Source: JBLUOA01 sp048060095 (GTDB lineage Bacteria; Pseudomonadota; Alphaproteobacteria; Rhodobacterales; Rhodobacteraceae). Taken from it: DNA of 64,000 nt. The notes under the pieces are model-generated. The model had not been told where the DNA came from and searched no databases. It saw nothing but the letters and a program-made list of their open reading frames with translations. This document shows positions 41,449 to 49,947 of the stretch, piece after piece (position 1 is the stretch's first letter; each line of letters begins with the position of its first letter). Where the stretch lies: NCBI RefSeq assembly GCF_048060095.1, contig NZ_JBLUOA010000001.1, positions 1,302,001-1,366,000 of the forward strand, in the 5' to 3' direction. A program made the translations under genes and the position numbers.

Positions 41449-41949
41449 GTGCAACCAAAGAACCATCACCTTGCGGAGTTGAACGTCGGGCGTCTGATCG
41501 CCCCGACGGATGATCCGCGCGTGGCTGAGTTCATGGAAGCGCTCGACCGGATCAACGGCATGGGCAAGCGGATGCCCGGTTTCGTCTGGATGATGGAAGG
41601 ATCGGGGGAACCGGGTCGCGGCAACACCGAAAACAACATCGGGACCGATCCGCGGCATGTCGCGAACCTGACCGTCTGGGAAACTGTCGAAACGCTTGAA
41701 AGCTTTGTCTGGAACACCGTCCACCGTCAGTTCTACGACCGCCGGAAAGAGTGGTTCGAGGTTCTGGGGGAAATGCATTTTGTCATGTGGTGGGTGCCCG
41801 AAGGCTATCAGCCGACATTGGAAGAGGCGCTGGAACGGCTCGACCACTTGAAAGCTGAGGGTGACAGCGATTATGCGTTCGGCTGGTCCTACCTGAAAGA
41901 TGCGCATTTGTGGAAAACCCGCAACTGCAATGAACTGGCGGCGGAGTAG
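41449..41949 (+). CDS. DUF3291 domain-containing protein
   Basis: 166-residue single-domain protein of DUF3291, which has a ferredoxin-like dimeric alpha/beta barrel look. Typical segments are HLAELNVGRLIAPTDDPRVAEF, ANLTVWETVETLESFVW and HRQFYDRRKEWFE. The GTG at 41449 (MQPKNHH) gives the family N-terminus; an earlier in-frame GTG at 41428 lies within the previous gene. Function unknown; related barrels include monooxygenases and haem-handling proteins. Confidence 0.75.
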   Translation: MQPKNHHLAELNVGRLIAPTDDPRVAEFMEALDRINGMGKRMPGFVWMMEGSGEPGRGNTENNIGTDPRHVANLTVWETVETLESFVWNTVHRQFYDRRKEWFEVLGEMHFVMWWVPEGYQPTLEEALERLDHLKAEGDSDYAFGWSYLKDAHLWKTRNCNELAAE

Positions 41950-41955
41950 CGGCAT

Positions 41956-42088
41956 GTTTGGTGGGCAAACCCAAATATTCCCGTTTTTGCAAGGTGTTAA
42001 CGCTTGCGAATGGTCCGCTGGGGCGGGGCGATATTGTATATCACCCATGCGGTTCCTTTCCTTTCTTATGAAAGGAAACCAAACATGA
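41956..42088 (+). promoter_or_regulatory. Structured leader with RBS-sequestering hairpin and short upstream ORF
   Basis: Three inverted repeats lie in this gap: GTTTG/CAAAC (41956-41970), TTTGCAAG/CTTGCGAA with one wobble (41986-42010), and a perfect 9-bp TTTCCTTTC-TTAT-GAAAGGAAA (42057-42078). The last buries the AAAGGA ribosome binding site of the DUF5333 gene. A 13-codon open frame (42047-42088, MRFLSFLMKGNQT) runs through it and stops at the downstream ATG as ATGA, so its translation could open the hairpin. Confidence 0.45.
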
Positions 42089-42492
42089 CACATACATTCA
42101 AAGCTCTAGCGACTTCTGCGGTAGTCCTTGCCACGGCAACGACGGCCCACGCGGCCAGCCTGCGCGACAATGCAGAGGTGAACAACGGTCTGATCCTCGC
42201 CGGGATCACCGAAACGATTTATGAGACCTGTCCGACGATCAGCGTGCGTAAGTTGCGCGGGATCTTCTATCTCAGGTCGCTATACACGATGGCCAAGAAC
42301 GCGGGCTTCTCGGAAGAGGAGATCGAGGCCTATGTCGATAACGAAGAGGAAGAGGCCCGCCTGCGTGCGCGGGTCAATGCCTGGCTGGCCGACAAGGGTG
42401 CGGTCGAGGGCAATCCAGAAACCTATTGCGCCGTTGGGCGGGCCCAGATCGCGGCCGGCAACCAGATTGGCGTTTTGTTAAGGGCAGACTGA
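42085..42492 (+). CDS. DUF5333 family exported protein
   Basis: 135 residues with a signal peptide (cleavage after TAHA, about residue 23) and a helical mature part: LILAGITETIYETCPTIS, YLRSLYTMAKNAGFSEEEI, and the C-terminal YCAVGRAQIAAGNQIGVLL. Two cysteines are likely disulfide-bonded. This pattern fits DUF5333, known from Rhodobacteraceae. ATG 42085 has AAGGA at good spacing but inside a hairpin. nuoG follows after 3 bases. Periplasmic role unknown. Confidence 0.75.
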   Translation: MTHTFKALATSAVVLATATTAHAASLRDNAEVNNGLILAGITETIYETCPTISVRKLRGIFYLRSLYTMAKNAGFSEEEIEAYVDNEEEEARLRARVNAWLADKGAVEGNPETYCAVGRAQIAAGNQIGVLLRAD

Positions 42493-42495
42493 ACC

Positions 42496-44514
42496 ATGAG
42501 TGACCTACGCAAAATCATCATCGACGACACCGAGGTTGAGGTCGACCCGGCGATGACGCTCATTCAGGCGTGCGAGCAGGCGGGGATCGAAATCCCCCGC
42601 TTTTGCTACCATGAACGCCTGTCGATCGCCGGGAACTGCCGGATGTGTTTGGTCGAAGTCGTGGGCGGCCCGCCCAAACCCGCCGCGTCCTGCGCGATGC
42701 AGGTGAAAGACTTGCGCCCCGGGCCGGAAGGCCAGCCGCCGGTGGTCAAGACGAATTCGCCCATGGTGAAGAAGGCCCGCGAGGGCGTGATGGAGTTTCT
42801 GCTGATCAACCACCCGCTTGATTGCCCGATCTGCGATCAGGGAGGTGAGTGTGATTTGCAAGATCAGGCAATGGCTTACGGCGTGGACTTCAGCCGCTAT
42901 CGCGAACCGAAACGGGCGGTGGATGAACTGAACCTCGGCCCGCTTGTCGGGACGGCGATGACCCGGTGCATTTCCTGCACCCGCTGCGTGCGCTTCACCA
43001 CCGAGGTCGCCGGGATCAGCCAGATGGGCCAGACGGGGCGCGGTGAGGATGCCGAGATCACCAGCTATTTGAACGAAACGCTCGACAGCAACCTGCAGGG
43101 CAACATCATCGACCTGTGTCCGGTCGGCGCGCTGACGTCGAAGCCGTATGCCTTCACTGCTCGTCCGTGGGAGTTGACCAAGACGGAAACCATCGACGTG
43201 ATGGATGCGCTCGGGTCGAACATCCGCGTGGATACCAAGGGGCGTGAGGTCATGCGCATCCTGCCCCGCAACCATGACGGCGTGAATGAGGAGTGGATCT
43301 CCGACAAGACGCGCTTTGTCTGGGACGGGCTGCGGCGGCAGCGGCTGGACAAGCCCTATGTCCGCGACGGCGGCAAGCTACGCCCCGCGACGTGGGGCGA
43401 GGCGCTTGGCAAGGCGGCAGAGGCGATGAAAGGCAAAACCGTCGCGGGGCTGGTTGGTGATCTGGCCCCGGTCGAGGCCGCGTTCGCGCTGAAACAGCTT
43501 GTCGAAGGGCAGGGTGGCCGCGTCGAATGCCGGACGGATGGTGCGAAGCTGCCCGCGGGCAATAGGTCGGCCTATGTCGGCACGGCGACCATCGAAGACA
43601 TCGATAGCGCCAAGATGATCCAACTGATCGGCACAAACCCCCGGACCGAGGCGCCTGTGCTGAACGCTCGCATCCGTAAGGCTTGGCTCTCCGGGGCGGA
43701 GGTTGGTCTGGTGGGTGAGGCGGTCGATCTGACCTATGATTACCACCACGTCGGCACGGATCGCGCTGCGCTGACCGGGCTGCTTGAGCATAAGTTCGAG
43801 AAAGTGCTCGACGTTCCGTCGCTGATTATCGTTGGCCAAGGCGCGCTGCAAGAAGCGGATGGCGAAGCGGTGTTGAGCCAGGCGATGAAGCTGGCCGAGG
43901 CGACTAAATCAAAACTGCTGGTGCTGCATACCGCGGCCTCCCGCGTTGGGGCGATGGATATTGGTGCAGTGACCGATGGCGGCGTGACTACGGCGCTGGA
44001 TGGCGCGGATGTGGTCTATAACCTTGGCGCGGATGAAGTCGACATCGCGGCAGGGCCGTTCGTGATCTATCAGGGCAGCCATGGCGACCGGGGTGCGCAC
44101 CGGGCGGATGTGATCCTGCCGGGGGCCGCCTATACCGAAGAACAGGGGCTGTTCGTCAACACCGAAGGCCGCCCGCAACTCGCGCTTCGGGCCGGGTTCG
44201 CACCGGGCGAGGCCAAGGAAAACTGGGCGATCCTGCGGGCGTTGTCCGGGGAGCTTGGCACGACCTTGCCCTATGACAGCCTTGCGCAGTTGCGGCAGGC
44301 CTTGGTGGCTGAGGTTCCGCACCTTGCCGCGATTGACGATGTGCCTGAAAACGACTGGACACCGATCGCCGAACGCGCGCCGGGTAAGGCCGATCTCCGC
44401 AATGCGGTTGCGGATTTCTACCTGACCAACCCCATCGCCCGCGCCTCGACCCTGATGGCGGAGCTTTCGGCGAATGCCAAAGCGCGCGGCAGCGACAAGC
44501 TGGCGGCGGAGTAG
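42496..44514 (+). CDS. nuoG: NADH-quinone oxidoreductase subunit G
   Basis: 672-residue 75 kDa subunit. The N-terminal [2Fe-2S] ferredoxin domain has RFCYHERLSIAGNCRMC, then HPLDCPICDQGGECDLQ, and the [4Fe-4S] ligands in CISCTRCVRF with the distal CPVGAL. The C-terminal two thirds is the molybdopterin-oxidoreductase-like domain without cofactor. Length matches Paracoccus Nqo3. It carries electrons from N1b/N4/N5 along the chain. Ends with KLAAE. Confidence 0.97.
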   Translation: MSDLRKIIIDDTEVEVDPAMTLIQACEQAGIEIPRFCYHERLSIAGNCRMCLVEVVGGPPKPAASCAMQVKDLRPGPEGQPPVVKTNSPMVKKAREGVMEFLLINHPLDCPICDQGGECDLQDQAMAYGVDFSRYREPKRAVDELNLGPLVGTAMTRCISCTRCVRFTTEVAGISQMGQTGRGEDAEITSYLNETLDSNLQGNIIDLCPVGALTSKPYAFTARPWELTKTETIDVMDALGSNIRVDTKGREVMRILPRNHDGVNEEWISDKTRFVWDGLRRQRLDKPYVRDGGKLRPATWGEALGKAAEAMKGKTVAGLVGDLAPVEAAFALKQLVEGQGGRVECRTDGAKLPAGNRSAYVGTATIEDIDSAKMIQLIGTNPRTEAPVLNARIRKAWLSGAEVGLVGEAVDLTYDYHHVGTDRAALTGLLEHKFEKVLDVPSLIIVGQGALQEADGEAVLSQAMKLAEATKSKLLVLHTAASRVGAMDIGAVTDGGVTTALDGADVVYNLGADEVDIAAGPFVIYQGSHGDRGAHRADVILPGAAYTEEQGLFVNTEGRPQLALRAGFAPGEAKENWAILRALSGELGTTLPYDSLAQLRQALVAEVPHLAAIDDVPENDWTPIAERAPGKADLRNAVADFYLTNPIARASTLMAELSANAKARGSDKLAAE

Positions 44515-44520
44515 GGCGTG

Positions 44521-44745
44521 ATGGCACGCCCGCATATCAACACCACCGCTGCGACGATGCGCGGCGGTGAATTTGCGCGACATCTGCGCAGAAACCTATT
44601 GATTCAGGGTGGCAATCGGGGCGGGGATGCTGTTTACACCAACTCGCCGACGCTGCCACGTGATTTGCCGATCAGCGACGCCAAAGTCGGGCATGGCGCA
44701 TCGCGTGGAAACTGGAATACCGACGGTGTGAGGACCAATGGCTGA
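44521..44745 (+). CDS. Small hydrophilic protein between nuoG and nuoH
   Basis: 74 residues, basic and without TM helix or signal: starts MARPHINTTAATMRGGEFARHL and ends in a Gly/Asn-rich tail. The ATG lies 6 bases after nuoG (GTG at 44518 is an alternative) and its stop overlaps nuoH by 8 bases, so it would couple translation of nuoH. No family recognised. Reading frames at this place are also reported in Paracoccus and Rhodobacter nuo operons as URFs. Could be non-coding, but operon fit argues for a gene. Confidence 0.5.
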   Translation: MARPHINTTAATMRGGEFARHLRRNLLIQGGNRGGDAVYTNSPTLPRDLPISDAKVGHGASRGNWNTDGVRTNG

Positions 44746-45775
44746 ATTTCTTTCCACCCCTTTCGGAATACTGCTGATTATCGTCGCGCAATGCCTTGCG
44801 GTGATCGGTTTTGTCATGATCTCGCTCTTGTTCCTCGTCTATGGCGACCGGAAGATCTGGGCCGCCGTCCAGATGCGCAAAGGGCCGAACGTCGTTGGTG
44901 CCTTTGGCCTGCTGCAATCGGTGGCGGATGCGCTGAAATACGTGGTGAAAGAGGTCGTCGTTCCCGCCGGTGCGGACAAGCCCGTTTTCTTCCTCGCGCC
45001 GATGGCGTCCTTCGTTCTGGCGATGATCGCGTGGGCAGTTATTCCCTTCGCCGACGGCTGGGTTCTCGCCGATCTGAACGTCGCGATCCTTTATGTCTTC
45101 GCGGTGTCATCGCTTGAGGTTTACGGCGTCATCATGGGGGGCTGGGCGTCAAACTCCAAATACCCGTTCCTTGGCAGCCTGCGGTCGGCGGCGCAGATGA
45201 TCTCATACGAAGTGTCGATTGGCCTGATTATCATCGGCGTCGTGATCTCGACCGGGTCGCTGTCCTTCGGTGACATCGTGCGGGCGCAGGACGGAGACTA
45301 CGGCTTCTTTAGCTGGTATTGGTTGCCGCACCTGCCGATGGTCGCGCTGTTCTTTATCTCGGCGCTTGCGGAAACCAACCGCCCGCCGTTTGACTTGCCG
45401 GAAGCGGAAAGCGAACTGGTCGCGGGGTATCAGGTGGAATATTCGTCGACGATGTTCCTGCTGTTCATGGCCGGCGAATACATCGCGATCTTCCTGATGT
45501 GCGCGCTGACGTCGCTGTTGTTCTTCGGCGGCTGGCTGTCGCCCATTCCGGGCCTGCCGGATGGCGCGCTGTGGATGGTCGGCAAGATGGCGTTCTTCTT
45601 CTTCATCTTCGCGATGGTCAAGGCGATCACACCGCGCTATCGCTACGACCAGCTGATGCGGATCGGCTGGAAAGTGTTCCTGCCGCTATCGCTCGCCTGG
45701 GTGGTGATCGTCGCGTTCTTTGCACAATTCGGGGCCTTTGGCGGAGCGTATGCCCGCTGGGCCGTGGGGGGCTAA
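44738..45775 (+). CDS. nuoH: NADH-quinone oxidoreductase subunit H
   Basis: 345-residue membrane subunit with about eight helices that links the quinone chamber to the proton channels. Signature loops: GDRKIWAAVQMRKGPNVVG and the acidic AETNRPPFDLPEAESELVAGY, which forms part of the quinone entry. Starts within the last codons of the small gene ahead and is followed after one base by nuoI. Confidence 0.97.
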   Translation: MAEFLSTPFGILLIIVAQCLAVIGFVMISLLFLVYGDRKIWAAVQMRKGPNVVGAFGLLQSVADALKYVVKEVVVPAGADKPVFFLAPMASFVLAMIAWAVIPFADGWVLADLNVAILYVFAVSSLEVYGVIMGGWASNSKYPFLGSLRSAAQMISYEVSIGLIIIGVVISTGSLSFGDIVRAQDGDYGFFSWYWLPHLPMVALFFISALAETNRPPFDLPEAESELVAGYQVEYSSTMFLLFMAGEYIAIFLMCALTSLLFFGGWLSPIPGLPDGALWMVGKMAFFFFIFAMVKAITPRYRYDQLMRIGWKVFLPLSLAWVVIVAFFAQFGAFGGAYARWAVGG

Positions 45776-45776
45776 T

Positions 45777-46262
45777 ATGGACTACACCCGCGCTGCGAAA
45801 TATTTCCTGCTGACCGACTTTATCAAGGGGTTCGGGCTGGGGCTGAAGTATTTCTTCTCGCCCAAGGCGACGCTGAACTATCCGCATGAAAAGGGCCCGT
45901 TGTCGCCGCGGTTCCGGGGTGAACACGCGCTGCGCCGCTATCCGAACGGCGAAGAACGCTGCATCGCCTGCAAATTGTGTGAGGCCGTATGCCCCGCCCA
46001 AGCGATCACCATTGATGCGGAGCCGCGCGATGATGGCAGCCGCCGCACGACGCGTTACGACATCGACATGACAAAATGCATCTACTGCGGCTTTTGTCAG
46101 GAAGCCTGCCCGGTCGATGCCATCGTCGAAGGCCCGAATTTCGAGTTCTCGACCGAAACCCGCGAGGAACTTTTCTACGACAAAGAAAAGCTGCTTGAAA
46201 ACGGAGAGCGTTGGGAAGCCGAAATCGCCCGCAACCTTGAACTGGATGCACCGTACCGATGA
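45777..46262 (+). CDS. nuoI: NADH-quinone oxidoreductase subunit I
   Basis: 161-residue ferredoxin-like subunit with clusters N6a and N6b: two CxxCxxCxxxCP motifs, CIACKLCEAVCPAQAI and CIYCGFCQEACPVDAI, separated by about 39 residues. The N-terminal amphipathic segment (YFLLTDFIKGFGLGLKYFF) lies on the membrane. ATG 45777 is one base after the nuoH stop. Its last codons overlap the CMD-like gene by 4 bases. Confidence 0.97.
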   Translation: MDYTRAAKYFLLTDFIKGFGLGLKYFFSPKATLNYPHEKGPLSPRFRGEHALRRYPNGEERCIACKLCEAVCPAQAITIDAEPRDDGSRRTTRYDIDMTKCIYCGFCQEACPVDAIVEGPNFEFSTETREELFYDKEKLLENGERWEAEIARNLELDAPYR

Positions 46263-46666
46263 CCGATCCGAAAAACCCCTTCGATGACATGATGAAACAG
46301 GCGCAGGAGTTGGCGAAAGCCTTCAACCCTGCGATGGAGTCGTTTTCGCCGAGAGGGTTTGAAAATCTGTGGCCCACCATGCCGAAAGACTTCATGGAGA
46401 TGGTGTTCGGCAATGCGGTGAACAAGGACGGGCTGGATGCGAAAACCCGGCTGTTGTTGACGCTGGCTGGTTTGACGATGCAGGGCGCGCAGGCGGATTC
46501 CCCGATCCGCGTTACGGTGCGCCACGCGCTTGAAGCGGGCGCAAAACCGCAGGAAATCGCCGAGACGATCGGCACGATGTCGGTTTTTGCCGGTATCCCC
46601 GCAATGACCCGCGCGCTGGAACTGGCGCAGGAAGTCATGAAAGACAAAGAAGGTGACGAGGCATGA
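46259..46666 (+). CDS. Carboxymuconolactone decarboxylase-like protein (nuo cluster)
   Basis: 135-residue helical protein resembling the CMD/AhpD fold: DAKTRLLLTLAGLTMQGAQADSPIRVTVRHALEAGAKPQEIAETI, seen in overlapping segments, has the alternating helices and ALEAGAKPQEI turn. The CxxC pair of AhpD peroxidoredoxins is absent, so thiol peroxidase activity is unlikely. ATGA overlaps on both sides (nuoI and nuoJ) make it a fixed operon member. Role unknown. Confidence 0.72.
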   Translation: MTDPKNPFDDMMKQAQELAKAFNPAMESFSPRGFENLWPTMPKDFMEMVFGNAVNKDGLDAKTRLLLTLAGLTMQGAQADSPIRVTVRHALEAGAKPQEIAETIGTMSVFAGIPAMTRALELAQEVMKDKEGDEA

Positions 46667-47277
46667 CTGTAGCTGTCTTTTCGTTCTACGTTTTCGCGAT
46701 CACGACGGTGGCCGCCGGGCTGTTCGTCGTCGTGTCGCGCAACCCGGTCCATTCGGTGCTGTGGCTGATCCTCGCGTTCCTAAGTTCTGCCGGGTTGTTC
46801 GTGCTTCTGGGGGCGGAGTTCGTGGCGATGCTGTTGGTTATCGTCTATGTCGGCGCGGTCGCGGTGTTGTTCCTGTTCGTGGTCATGATGCTCGACGTCG
46901 ATTTTGCGGAGCTGAAGGCCGAAATGGCCCGCTATGTGCCGCTCGCGCTGCTGATCGGGGTCGTTCTGCTGATGCAGCTTGGCATCGTGCTCGGCAACTG
47001 GAGCTTTGCGGATCAGGCCGAAGGGCTGCGCGGTGCGATCACCCCCGACCTGAACGAAACGCACAACACGGCAGCGCTGGGTCGGTTGATCTATGACGAT
47101 TACATCTATCTGTTCCAAGCGGCGGGTCTGATCCTGCTGGTTGCAATGATTGGGGCCATCGTCCTGACCCTGCGCCACCGCCCGGACGTTAAACGCCAGA
47201 ACGTCATCGCCCAGATGCACCGCGATCCCGCGAAAGCGATGGAACTGAAAGACGTGAAGCCGGGGCAGGGACTATAG
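46663..47277 (+). CDS. nuoJ: NADH-quinone oxidoreductase subunit J
   Basis: 204-residue membrane subunit with five helices. NPVHSVLWLILAFLSSAGLF and the VYVGAVAVLFLFVVMML segment, the helix 3 pi-bulge region important in coupling, are clearly conserved. It overlaps the CMD-like gene as ATGA and is followed by a 124-base repeat-bearing gap before nuoK, the largest interruption in the second half of the operon. Confidence 0.96.
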   Translation: MTVAVFSFYVFAITTVAAGLFVVVSRNPVHSVLWLILAFLSSAGLFVLLGAEFVAMLLVIVYVGAVAVLFLFVVMMLDVDFAELKAEMARYVPLALLIGVVLLMQLGIVLGNWSFADQAEGLRGAITPDLNETHNTAALGRLIYDDYIYLFQAAGLILLVAMIGAIVLTLRHRPDVKRQNVIAQMHRDPAKAMELKDVKPGQGL

Positions 47278-47282
47278 CCGCT

Positions 47283-47390
47283 GACCCGCCCCGGACGCGC
47301 TCCGGGGCCTCGCCCAGCCGGGCGGACGATAGGAAAGAGGCCCCGGATCAAGTCCGGGGCGCAAGACGGAAAGATAATACGGGCAAGGCC
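47283..47390. repeat. Paired CCCCGG...CCGGGG palindromes between nuoJ and nuoK
   Basis: Two GC-rich imperfect to perfect palindromes: CCCCGGACGCGCTCCGGGG at about 47290-47308 and CCCCGGATCAAGTCCGGGG at about 47342-47360. The second sequence is a well-known abundant alphaproteobacterial extragenic palindrome. Inside an operon it may stabilise or process the mRNA. Confidence 0.6.
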
Positions 47391-47401
47391 CGGAGGGACA
47401 G

Positions 47402-47707
47402 ATGATCGGACTTGAACATTACTTGGGCGTCGCGGCGGCTTTGTTCGTCATTGGCATCTTCGGGCTTTTCCTCAACCGGAAGAACGTCATCATCCTGCTG
47501 ATGTCGATCGAACTGATGCTGCTTGCGGTGAACATCAACCTCGTCGCTTTCTCAAGTTTCTTGGGTGATCTCGTCGGGCAGGTCTTCACCATGTTCGTGC
47601 TGACGGTTGCGGCGGCCGAGGCCGCAATCGGCCTTGCCATCCTTGTCTGTTTCTTCCGCAACCGCGGCACCATCGCGGTTGAAGATGTTAATGTGATGAA
47701 AGGGTAG
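47402..47707 (+). CDS. nuoK: NADH-quinone oxidoreductase subunit K
   Basis: 101-residue membrane subunit with three helices and the two buried glutamates used in proton transfer (SIELMLLAVN and AAEAAIGLAI). Length and sequence are standard. GGAGG stands just before the ATG. Six bases separate it from nuoL. Confidence 0.97.
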   Translation: MIGLEHYLGVAAALFVIGIFGLFLNRKNVIILLMSIELMLLAVNINLVAFSSFLGDLVGQVFTMFVLTVAAAEAAIGLAILVCFFRNRGTIAVEDVNVMKG

Positions 47708-47713
47708 AGGGAC

Positions 47714-49945
47714 ATGGAAACCATCATCCTCTTTGCCCCGCTTGTGGGCGCGATCATCGCCGGCTTCGGCTGGAAGATCATCGGCGAAAAGGGTGCGATG
47801 TATGTCACGACGGGGCTGCTGTTTCTTGCCGCCCTGCTGTCATGGATCGTGTTTTTCGGGTTCGAAGGTGAAACCCGATACATTGAGATTTTCCGCTGGA
47901 TTCAGTCCGGCAGCCTTGACACAAGCTGGTCGATCCGGCTGGACCGCCTGACGGCGATCATGCTGATCGTGGTGACGACGGTATCAAGCCTCGTCCACCT
48001 TTATAGCATGGGCTACATGGATCACGACCCCCAGTGGAAAGAGGGCGAAAGCTACAAGCCACGCTTTTTTGCTTACCTGTCTTTCTTCACCTTCGCGATG
48101 TTGATGCTGGTGACGGCGAACAACCTGCTTCAACTGTTCTTTGGCTGGGAAGGTGTGGGGGTCGCGTCCTACTTGCTGATCGGATTCTACTATCGCAAAC
48201 CGTCGGCAAACGCGGCCGCGATCAAGGCGTTCGTGGTGAACCGTGTCGGCGATTTCGGCTTCCTCCTCGGGATTTTCGGGCTGTTCCTGCTGGTCGACAG
48301 CATTGCATTGGATGACATCTTTACCGCCGCGCCGACGCTGGCGGAAACGACGATCACCTTCCTGTGGACCGACTGGAACGCGGCCAACCTGTTGGCGTTC
48401 CTTCTTTTCGTCGGCGCAATGGGCAAGTCGGCGCAGCTGTTCCTGCACACCTGGTTGCCGGACGCGATGGAAGGCCCGACGCCCGTGTCGGCCCTGATCC
48501 ACGCGGCGACGATGGTCACGGCGGGCGTATTCCTTGTCTGCCGCATGTCGCCGCTGATGGAATTCGCGCCCGAAGCCAAGATGTTCGTCGTTATCATTGG
48601 CGCGAGCACGGCGTTCTTTGCTGCGACCGTGGGGCTTGTGCAGAACGACATCAAGCGGGTGATCGCGTATTCCACCTGTTCGCAGCTTGGTTATATGTTC
48701 GTAGCAGCCGGTGTCGGTGTTTACTCTGCGGCGATGTTTCACCTGTTCACGCACGCGTTCTTCAAAGCGATGTTGTTCCTTGGCGCGGGATCGGTGATCC
48801 ACGCGATGCATCACGAACAGGACATGCGGAATTACGGCGCGCTGCGTAAGAAAATCCCCTACACCTATTGGGCGATGCTGATCGGCACGTTGGCAATTAC
48901 GGGTGTTGGCATTCCGCTGACCCATATCGGGTTCGCCGGATTCCTGTCGAAAGACGCGATCATTGAAAGCGCGTTCGGCGCGCATACCGCCGTTGGCAAC
49001 TATGCCTTCTGGCTGCTGGTTGTGGCGGCGTTCATGACCAGCTTCTACAGCTGGCGGCTGATGTTCCTGACGTTCTTTGGCGAAGCGCGCGGCGACAAGC
49101 ACACGCATGAACACGCGCATGAAAGCCCGATGACGATGATCATCCCGCTTGGTGTTCTGGCGCTTGGCGCGATCTTTGCCGGTATGGTCTGGTTCGGGTC
49201 ATTCTTTGGCGATCATGATGAGGTCAACGAATTCTACGGCGTTCCGGCCCATGCCGAGGCGGCAGAAGGCGACCATGGCACTGAAACCGCTGATGCCGGA
49301 CATGGCCAAAGCACCGCCGACGGCGAAGGTGTTGTCGCCGCGACCGAAGAACTGGCCGAGGGTGACACCGAAGGCGCTGCCGAAGCGGTCACCGAACCTG
49401 CGGGTGAGGGTGATCATGGCGCGACCGAAACCGCCGATGCAGGCCACGGAGAGGACGCGGGCGAAACCCACGCCGCTGCTGGTTGGGCACCGGGGCAGGG
49501 CGCAGTCTTTACCCATCCCGACAATCACGTGATGGATGAAGCCCACCACGCGCCCAAATGGGTCAAGGTTTCGCCGTTCATCGCGATGGTGCTTGGCCTC
49601 GCGCTGGCTTACTTGTTCTACATCGTGAACCCGGCGCTGCCGCGCCGTCTGGCCGACAGCCAGCCGCACGCGTATCAGTTCCTGCTGAACAAGTGGTATT
49701 TCGATGAGATCTACGACGCGATCTTTGTGCGTCCGGCGCGTGCGATTGGCCGCTTCCTGTGGCGACGCGGGGATGGGTCAACCATTGACGGGTTCCTGAA
49801 CGGCCTCGCCATGGGAATCATCCCGTTCTTCACGCGTTTGGCGGGGCGTGCGCAGTCCGGCTACATCTTCACCTATGCCTTTGCCATGGTTATCGGGATC
49901 GTTGTCCTGATCACATGGATGACGATCAGCGGAGGGGCTGAATAA
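47714..49945 (+). CDS. nuoL: NADH-quinone oxidoreductase subunit L with expanded hydrophilic loop
   Basis: 743-residue antiporter-like proton-pumping subunit with the long lateral helix near the C-terminus. Core features are DRLTAIMLIVVTTVSSLVHLYS, the GWEGVGVASYLLIGFYY glutamate helix and STCSQLGYMF. It is about 130 residues longer than the E. coli protein (613) because of an Ala/Gly/Glu/His-rich insert, residues about 512-590, containing two copies of EGDHG(A)TETADAGHG (from 518 and 565). The insert lies before the final helices and probably faces the periplasm or cytosol as a flexible loop. Confidence 0.96.
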   Translation: METIILFAPLVGAIIAGFGWKIIGEKGAMYVTTGLLFLAALLSWIVFFGFEGETRYIEIFRWIQSGSLDTSWSIRLDRLTAIMLIVVTTVSSLVHLYSMGYMDHDPQWKEGESYKPRFFAYLSFFTFAMLMLVTANNLLQLFFGWEGVGVASYLLIGFYYRKPSANAAAIKAFVVNRVGDFGFLLGIFGLFLLVDSIALDDIFTAAPTLAETTITFLWTDWNAANLLAFLLFVGAMGKSAQLFLHTWLPDAMEGPTPVSALIHAATMVTAGVFLVCRMSPLMEFAPEAKMFVVIIGASTAFFAATVGLVQNDIKRVIAYSTCSQLGYMFVAAGVGVYSAAMFHLFTHAFFKAMLFLGAGSVIHAMHHEQDMRNYGALRKKIPYTYWAMLIGTLAITGVGIPLTHIGFAGFLSKDAIIESAFGAHTAVGNYAFWLLVVAAFMTSFYSWRLMFLTFFGEARGDKHTHEHAHESPMTMIIPLGVLALGAIFAGMVWFGSFFGDHDEVNEFYGVPAHAEAAEGDHGTETADAGHGQSTADGEGVVAATEELAEGDTEGAAEAVTEPAGEGDHGATETADAGHGEDAGETHAAAGWAPGQGAVFTHPDNHVMDEAHHAPKWVKVSPFIAMVLGLALAYLFYIVNPALPRRLADSQPHAYQFLLNKWYFDEIYDAIFVRPARAIGRFLWRRGDGSTIDGFLNGLAMGIIPFFTRLAGRAQSGYIFTYAFAMVIGIVVLITWMTISGGAE

Positions 49946-49947
49946 CC

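Noticed and set aside
42004..42037. Possible internal promoter before the DUF5333 gene (TTGCGA and TATTGT)
   Set aside because: Spacing of 22 bases is too long for a sigma-70 promoter.
47984..49120. 378-codon minus-strand open frame opposite nuoL
   Set aside because: Arg/His/Gln-rich antisense translation; nuoL is unambiguous.
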